Source: Chytridium lagenaria
Lineage: Eukaryota; Chytridiomycota; Chytridiomycetes; Chytridiales; Chytridiaceae
Direction of reading: 5' to 3'
NCBI GenBank assembly: GCA_025449115.1
Contig: JAHLKC010000165.1
Span: forward strand, 16,020-80,019
DNA length: 64,000 bases
Shown here: positions 58,140 to 64,000 of the stretch, piece by piece
Layout: every line of letters begins with the position of its first letter
How positions within the stretch are numbered: position 1 is the first letter of the stretch
The notes under the pieces: generated by a model
Told to the model about the DNA's origin: nothing
Database searches by the model: none
What the model saw: the letters and a program-made list of their open reading frames with translations, nothing else
Translations under genes and position numbers: made by a program

Positions 58140-60205
58140 ATGTCGGTTTCTGCGTCACAAATCTTTGATTGTCCAGAAGTCATGCTTTCGTCCTCATCTC
58201 CGCACAAGCTGCTTCCCACTGAGGTCAAAATCCTTCAGAACCGATCTACATTCGACAGAGGCTTGCTGAAGCACAGCGTTGAACTGGAAAAGTTGCACGG
58301 CTCTCTGCCTCATTTAAATAAGGCAGAGGCAAACGAGGAGAAGGACATTGTCGTTTGCGTCCGGTAAACAAAACAATGCGTGTATGCGTACTCCAGGTAC
58401 TGAACATTTTCACAGAGCACGTCCAATTTTGGCGCATGAAAGCAGTCAAGGATTATTTGGCTCAGTGACGACAGATCGGTCTGGCCAGAATGTTTACCTC
58501 CATTCACTGGAGTCAAATATTCAAGGAATTCCCGTTGTTAAAACCAAAGATTTTAATGTCGATGCAGCTTTTGATGGAGCATCCACTAATGAGGAAGTTT
58601 ATGAAGCTACCGCTAAGGGCCTTATTCCGTTGGTGCTTGGAGGAGGTTTGGCTCATTTTTTCACTTTCGTGTACTAATAATGTAGGTGTTGGGTCTCTCT
58701 TTGCATATGGTCAGACTGGAAGCGGAAAGACCTTCACCATGACTGGTAAGATTCAGTTATCAGAAGGGATTCCTTTGCTGACATCTTGTCTCGCAAGCTA
58801 TTGAGAAAATGGTTGCCACCGACTTATTCAACACGGCGGAGGACATCAGTCAGGGTGGAGAACCGAGTTTCGAAATCCGAGCTTGCTTTTTCGAACTTCT
58901 TGGAAACCAAGCTGGAGGTTGGGAGTATGCTATTTGTTTAAACTTAAGCTTCCAGATCTTTTGACAACAAGTGTTCCGGGCTCCGTCACTATTTTGGAAG
59001 ATGTCTTTGGGCGTATTCAGGTGTGTGTATTCTTCTCATCACAGCTTCTTATAATACAATAGGTTAAGGGCGCTAAAGAAGCTTTGGTTACAAGCGCGGT
59101 TGAACTTCTGGAGCTTATCGAGTTTGGTGCAGCCCAAAGACGCACAGAAGGAACCGCGAAGAATGCTACCTCGTATGTTGTTATCACCTTTTAAAACGTT
59201 AAGCTGTCAACAGATCTCGAACCCATGCAATTCTTCGTATTCGCGTCACCAACTTGCGCTTACCTGAAGCCGAAGATGGACTCATGTATTTATTGGACCT
59301 GGCGGGCTCTGAAAGCTCTGCCGACACGCGTTGGCACAATAAGGAACGTGTTCAAGAGAGTGTTGAGATTAACAAGAGTCTGGCAACGTTGAAAGATTGT
59401 ATTAGGAATCGTGCGTTGGCAACAGTTGGGGGGAAACATGTTCAGTAAGTTTGAGGAACAAAAATTAAGTTTTAACTTTCCGACAGCATACCGTATCGAA
59501 ATTCTAGGCTGACTGTTTTGCTGAAAGAAGCCTTCGAACTGTCCAGTGCCCGTTTATGCAAAACGGTAGTAATTGCCGCGTTGAGTCCAAGGTAATTGTG
59601 TTCAAGTTCGCACTCTCTCGTAGTTATCTGCTGACTTTTCCTTTTCCTTCCGCCATTGATATAATACAATACTATTTAAAGTATTCTTGACACCTCTCAG
59701 TCGCTTAGTACTCTTCGATACATTGCACCCTTAAAGGTCAGCATTCCAAAATCCGAAATCAAGATCAACCCGGACGATCCTTCGCATTGGTCAAACGAAC
59801 AACTTCGACAATGGGTTCTCGGTGCTCAGGGTTCTCTCAACGCATCAATCCTGATGTACTCTGCCCGACAGAGACTGGAAAGCAATTATTGCGTCTTCCA
59901 GAAGCAGATTTTATTGAGCGGTGTATGGAATGCGGTGTGGGGTCCAAGGAAGCAAAGAAGTTTTGTAAGGCTTGTTATGTTTTGTACAGTTTTAAGTATT
60001 TTTAGACCTGAAATTATGGAAGCTTTTGATTGATTCGCGGACCAAGACCAGGAACACCAAGATGAAAGATCTTAGTCAAAGGGTCAACGCGGAGTCGAAA
60101 AAGAAGGACCAGGAGTTCGACAGAGCTTTGGCCGATGGAACCACACCGCCTGTGAAAACGCCTATAGTGAAAAAGAAATCTCAGGCCTTCCGAATCTCTT
60201 CATGA
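58140..60205 (+). CDS. Kinesin motor protein with C-terminal SAM-like domain, copy 1
   Basis: Microtubule motor. An N-terminal extension of about 70 residues precedes the motor: DIVVCVRARPILAHES, FDGASTNEEVYEATAKGL, P-loop YGQTGSGKTFTMT, switch I NATSSRTHAILRIRV (across an intron), switch II LLDLAGSE, ESVEINKSLATLKDCIR, YRNSRLTVLLKEAFEL and STLRYIAPLK. The C-terminal part is SAM-like: DDPSHWSNEQLRQWVLGAQG, TGKQLLRLPEADFIERCMEC, LLIDSRTKTRNTKMKDL. No coiled-coil stalk is seen between motor and SAM part. Eight or so short introns. One base is missing near 59838. The closest known plan is kinesin-13/KIF24-like (motor plus SAM), but the order differs, so subfamily is left open. A near-copy lies downstream. 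Confidence 0.85.
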
Positions 60206-60479
60206 GGTGCATCTCTGTACATATTAATTTCTGTCCCGAGTCATCTTTCCTTAGTTTTAGCTTGCATTTGGCTTTATTCGGTAACGCTGCGTTGCCGAAT
60301 GTTTTGACTTCAACAGCCATCATCTTAACTTCAATCAGACATAGGCATGATTATTAAACCCTAAGTATGTTTAATGGTCGTTTACCTACTGTATAAATAA
60401 ATAAATAGTTCATGATGTCTGATCTCCCTTAATAATAGTCTTGGCCTGACGCCTTGTTCCACCAAATTACGGCCAGTAT

Positions 60480-62536
60480 ATGTCAAAAACTTCGTCGTCC
60501 GAAGATATGCTCTCGTTGTCGTCTTTGAAGCTGCAGCCGTCGGAGGTTAGAATCCTTGAGGGCCGGTCCACGTTCGATGAAGGCGTACTGCAGTACAGCA
60601 TGGAGCTGAAAAAGTCGACCAGCTCAAAGAGCTCTCTGCCTAAATTAAACAAAGCAGAGGCAGAGGCAAACGAGGATAAGGACATAGTTGTTTGCGTTCG
60701 GTAATTCACAGTGCAGCACACTTCCTTTACAGTATGCTCACCTTAAAGCGTAGAGCAAGACCCCTTTTAGAGCATGAAAGTAGTGAGGGGTTATACAGCG
60801 CAGTGACGGCAGATCAGTCTGGCCAGAATGTTTATCTGCATACACTTGAGCCGAACGTTCATGGTCACCTTGTTGTTAAAACCAAGGACTTCAAGGTCGA
60901 CGCAGCGTTTGATGGAAACTCCACCAACGAGGAAGTCTATGAAGCTACCGCCAAAAGTCTGATTCCAATTGCTCTTGGGGGAGGTTGAGGCGCTTGCGTT
61001 CTGGTTAAGACTAAACGCATTTTAGGAGTTGGGTCCCTCTTCGCCTATGGTCAAACTGGAAGTGGAAAGACGTACACTATGACTGGTGAGACTTTTATTT
61101 AAGTTATTGATATTGTACTAACAGTGTTGTTATTGTAAGCTATTGAGAAGCTTGTTGCAACTGACTTATTCACCATGGCAAAGGAGATGAGTAAGGAAGG
61201 GGAGCCTACTTTTGAAATCCGAGCTTGCTTTTTCGAGCTTTTAGGAAAGCAGGCTGGAGGTATAATGCTTTCTACAACTGCACTAACGATACCAGATCTT
61301 TTGACAGACAGTGCTCCCGGCTCCGTTTCCATCATGGAGGACGTCTTTGGACGCATTCAGGTGCAAAATTACTTATTACTTTTCCATCGTCTCATACAAC
61401 GACAGGTTAAGGGCGCTAAGGAGGTTTTGGTCACAACTGCGATGAGCTTTTGGAGCTTATCGAATATGGCGCTGCTCAAAGACGTACGGAAGGAACCTCG
61501 AAGAATGCTACCTCGTAAGACCAATAATATCCCGTTTGGTTTAAGTTAATACCTGGTCAGATCTCGAACTCATGCAATCCTTCGCATTCGCATCACTAAT
61601 TTGCGCGTGTCTGAAGCCGAAGATGGTCTAATGTACTTGTTGGATCTGGCCGGCTCTGAGGGCTCTGCTGACACTCGCTGGCATAACAAGGAGCGCGTAC
61701 AGGAAAGTGTTGAGATTAATAAGAGTCTTGCTACTTTGAAGGATTGCATCAGAAATCGTGCGCTTGCAACCGTTGGAGGGAAACATGTCCAGTAAGTTCA
61801 ACAAAACACAGATGCGTAATTAAACGTATAATAGTGTGCCGTACAGAACCTCCAGATTGACTGTTTTGCTGAAAGAGGCCTTTGAGCTTTCCAGTGCGCG
61901 TATTTGCAAAACTGTAGTTATTGCCGCATTAAATCCCAGGTATTAATTCTCTTTGGTTTAATCGACGCTTCGGCTTTAGTTTTCAGATTCAAGTCTCTAT
62001 CTTACCGTATATTTTTTTTAAAAAAAAATGCTTGCAGAACTAATCCTGTCTTAACACAGCATTTTGGACACTTCACAGTCGCTCAGTACTCTTCGATACA
62101 TTGCGCCTTTAAAGGTCAGCGTTCCAAAATCCGAAATCATAATCAGTCCAAACGACCCATCGCATTGGTCAAACGAACGCCTTCGTGAATGGGTTCTCCG
62201 TGCTCAAGGAGACGTCAAGAGTATTGATCCGGACGTTCTCTGTCCGAAAGAGACTGGGAAGCAGTTATTGCGCCTTCCGGAAGCGGACTTTATTTCGCGA
62301 TGCGTGGAATGTGGTGTTGGGCCTAAGGAAGCAAAGAAATTCTGTAAGCCCTCTAATCGAACATCATCGAGCTCTGACCGTTTCCAGATGTCAAGTTATG
62401 GAAGCTTTTGATTGATTCGAGAACAAGCACGAGAAACACCAAAATGAAAGAACTTAGCCAAAGGGTTAACGCGGAATCGAAGAAAAGAGACGCGGAGATA
62501 AGGGAGGCCATGTTAGAAAAGCGAAAGGGAGCCTAG
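60480..62536 (+). CDS. Kinesin motor protein with C-terminal SAM-like domain, copy 2
   Basis: Tandem paralogue of the preceding gene with the same exon plan. Start MSKTSSSEDMLSLSSLKLQP; then DKDIVVCVRARPLLEHESSE, FDGNSTNEEVYEATAKSL, P-loop YGQTGSGKTYTMT, FEIRACFFELLGKQAGG, switch II LLDLAGSEGSAD, and the SAM-like tail (HWSNERLREWVLRAQGDVKS; LLRLPEADFISRCVECGVG). The tail is shorter and ends AMLEKRKGA. One base is missing near 61440, where DELLELIEYG is expected. All ATPase motifs are present, so it is probably functional. The N-terminal 70 residues have diverged more than the motor. Confidence 0.85.
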
Positions 62537-62813
62537 ATAAGAGTTTTCCCTCAGGATATGCGTTGATCGGAGTCTTTTTCGTCTTTCCATAGGGTTGTTA
62601 TATCTTACATACGCTTTTCATTTTCGGTGTCATTTGCAGTTTTACATTATTTTGCAATGCTACGAATGCAGACATTTTGACTTCATTAGCCATCTATCCG
62701 CTTACATGCTACGTTGAAATATTCATCTCTTATCTTTGTAATCATTTACGACAGCTAGAAAACTATTTTGGATTGATAAATTGTAATTGCTTTTATATTT
62801 ACAAAATGCTTAT
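62537..62813. other. Convergent 3' region without a gene
   Basis: About 280 T-rich bases between kinesin copy 2 and CFAP58 stop codons. Nothing recognised. Confidence 0.5.
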
Positions 62814-64000
62814 TTACACTGCAGCCTTCACTAGCCGCGATTTCATATCTTCCATCCCAGTCGTGTAGGCATCATTCATTGTCCCGTCGGGAAGCACCGG
62901 CAAGTTCACTTTGTTTCTTAGCCTGTGCTCCCGTTCCTTCTTCTTCTGCTCAAAGTACTTTCGTTTGAGTGTCTGAAGATCCCTATTGAGTCTCTCGATT
63001 TCGTACTTGTACTCGTTTACTTGTGAGTGATACATGTTAAGCTCGGATGCGAGAGACTTTTTGTTCCATTAGATTCTAGCCTGTGCGATTAAAAAAAAGA
63101 ATACCTTGCATTCCCGGACTTTGGTTTTTACGGCCTCTTTCACGACGCGTAACTCTTCAACGATCTCAGGGCCAGGTTGCCGTTGCAACACATCTTTAAT
63201 CTCCTTGTAGAGCTTTTCTTTTTGGTTGATAATCAGCTCTTTTTCGACCACTTCCTCGGTCTTTGCAATAAGGCGTTTCTGTAATGTTTGAATCTTGGTA
63301 ATAAGCTCATAAGTGCTTGGATCGCTTCCAGACAGTTTCCGCCACCTGTGAATATTCATAGGAGATTCGAGTTCCTCTGTTTGCACGTGTCAGAACATGT
63401 GCAAACAAGTATGAATTACGTACCTTCGAGAACCTTAACCCTCGTCCTTTCTCGTAGAATTTCTCGCTGCAACTTGAAGATCTCGTTCCGTAATCCTTCC
63501 ACGTTTTGCGTTTCAGTTTGAAGGATCGCCTTTTCTCGCCTCAGCTTTTTAATTTCAAGTTTTAACACTCGAATATCTTCCAGCCGTTCTCTATATTGTA
63601 TCTCACCCTTGTTCAACGTGGAGGTTTGGATTTTAATCTTTTCGTAAAGCAACGACAGCTCATCGTTTCGCCTGATTAATTGCGTTCCCAGAATATCCTG
63701 TTTCTGGTTAAACATTTTGACGGACCTAAGATATTCGTACCCTCTCTTGAACCAAAGTATCGTATTCTTTCTTTTGACGGATCCGGTCGGCATCCGCCTC
63801 GCTGATTATATGTCTCAGCTTGTTTTCTTCTGCGAGCTGGTTCTGGATTTGTTGCAAAGCCTCCTCGTATTGTTGCTGAAGCTTTGCGATTTGGGATGAA
63901 AGACTTTCTTTCTCCTTCTCGAGTTTGGAGTGCTCAAAGTGTTCCTTTGCAAGAGCTTTGAAAATTAGGTAACTGATAGTAACTTTTTTAATTACCGCCT
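62814..64000 (-). CDS. CFAP58: Cilia- and flagella-associated protein 58 (CFAP58/CCDC147), C-terminal part
   Basis: Coiled-coil protein of motile flagella, needed for sperm and flagellar structure. The exons give near-continuous heptads: SSLSQIAKLQQQYEEALQ-like helix at the window edge, QETNKQDILGTQLIRRNDEL region, EDIRVLKLEIKKLRREKAIL, then the hallmark block NIHRWRKLSGSDPSTYELI, KIQTLQKRLIAKTEEVVEKE, QKEKLYKEIKDVLQRQPGPE and, after an intron, MYHSQVNEYKYEIERLNRDL. The end is MEDMKSRLVKAAV. The hallmark block matches animal and algal CFAP58 closely. The 5' part lies beyond the right edge. Introns at about 63040-63105 and 63350-63420. Confidence 0.88.

Noticed and set aside
58034..58228. Alternative longer start of the dynein light chain (MTSVGSSLCG...)
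   Set aside because: It would overlap the kinesin start on the other strand, and the frame does not lead to the Tctex domain. The MSGDGEYSIRPNFKQK start splices cleanly into it.

Overview
The window is nuclear DNA from a flagellated (zoosporic) fungus, most likely a chytrid or a close relative. Fungal signals are an SKT5/CHS4-type chitin synthase regulator with a prenylation tail, an F-BAR/SH3 actin adaptor, a Ty3-type chromovirus retrotransposon and dense, short GT-AG introns of about 40-90 bases. Flagellum signals are CFAP58, a TSNAXIP1-like axonemal protein, a Tctex-type dynein light chain, a centrin-like EF-hand protein and a NIMA-related kinase. Ordinary yeasts and moulds lack most of these. 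Genes are tightly packed and lie on both strands, often as divergent pairs sharing under 200 bases.

Layout. 1-3781: ASH2 (COMPASS). 3910-4644: a divergent pair of small cysteine-containing paralogues. 5222-5978: a PPxY membrane protein. 6044-8552 (minus): NEK kinase, PB1 and SAM segments that may form a single gene. 8787-10847: C2H2 zinc-finger protein. 10962-11693: RLP24. 11875-12781: centrin-like. 12963-15513: mitochondrial m-AAA protease. 15750-17353: VHS-GAT adaptor. 18059-18968: complex I 23-kDa subunit. 19207-21253: unrecognised coiled-coil protein. 21392-22567: RRP43. 22652-25632: HID1. 25715-28749: TSNAXIP1-like. 28837-31001: F-BAR/SH3. 31188-33719: unrecognised disordered protein. 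34119-39364: a WD40 protein and its F-box/WD40 paralogue, with a small membrane protein and LSM2 between them. 40061-41109: zeta-class GST. 41354-43670: CCT8. 43829-44764: GET1. 44895-47118: VPS45. 47629-50599: SKT5/CHS4. 50888-56827: a complete but frame-broken LTR retrotransposon with target duplications, inserted 16 bases upstream of two tandem tRNA-Pro genes. 57298-58113: dynein light chain. 58140-62536: two tandem kinesins. 62814-64000: CFAP58, cut by the window edge.

The housekeeping genes cover chromatin marking, ribosome assembly, RNA decay and splicing, mitochondrial proteolysis and respiration, protein folding, tail-anchored protein insertion, vesicle fusion and cell-wall synthesis. 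The right end (57298-64000) is a run of microtubule and flagellum genes.

Reading frames of otherwise well-conserved genes are broken many times by single missing or extra bases, for example three single-base losses within about 70 bases of the m-AAA Walker A region. Because this affects essential genes and the retrotransposon alike, the simplest explanation is uncorrected long-read sequence rather than pseudogenes. Every exon and start coordinate here should be read with that in mind. The most interesting candidate is the NEK-PB1-SAM arrangement at 6044-8552.
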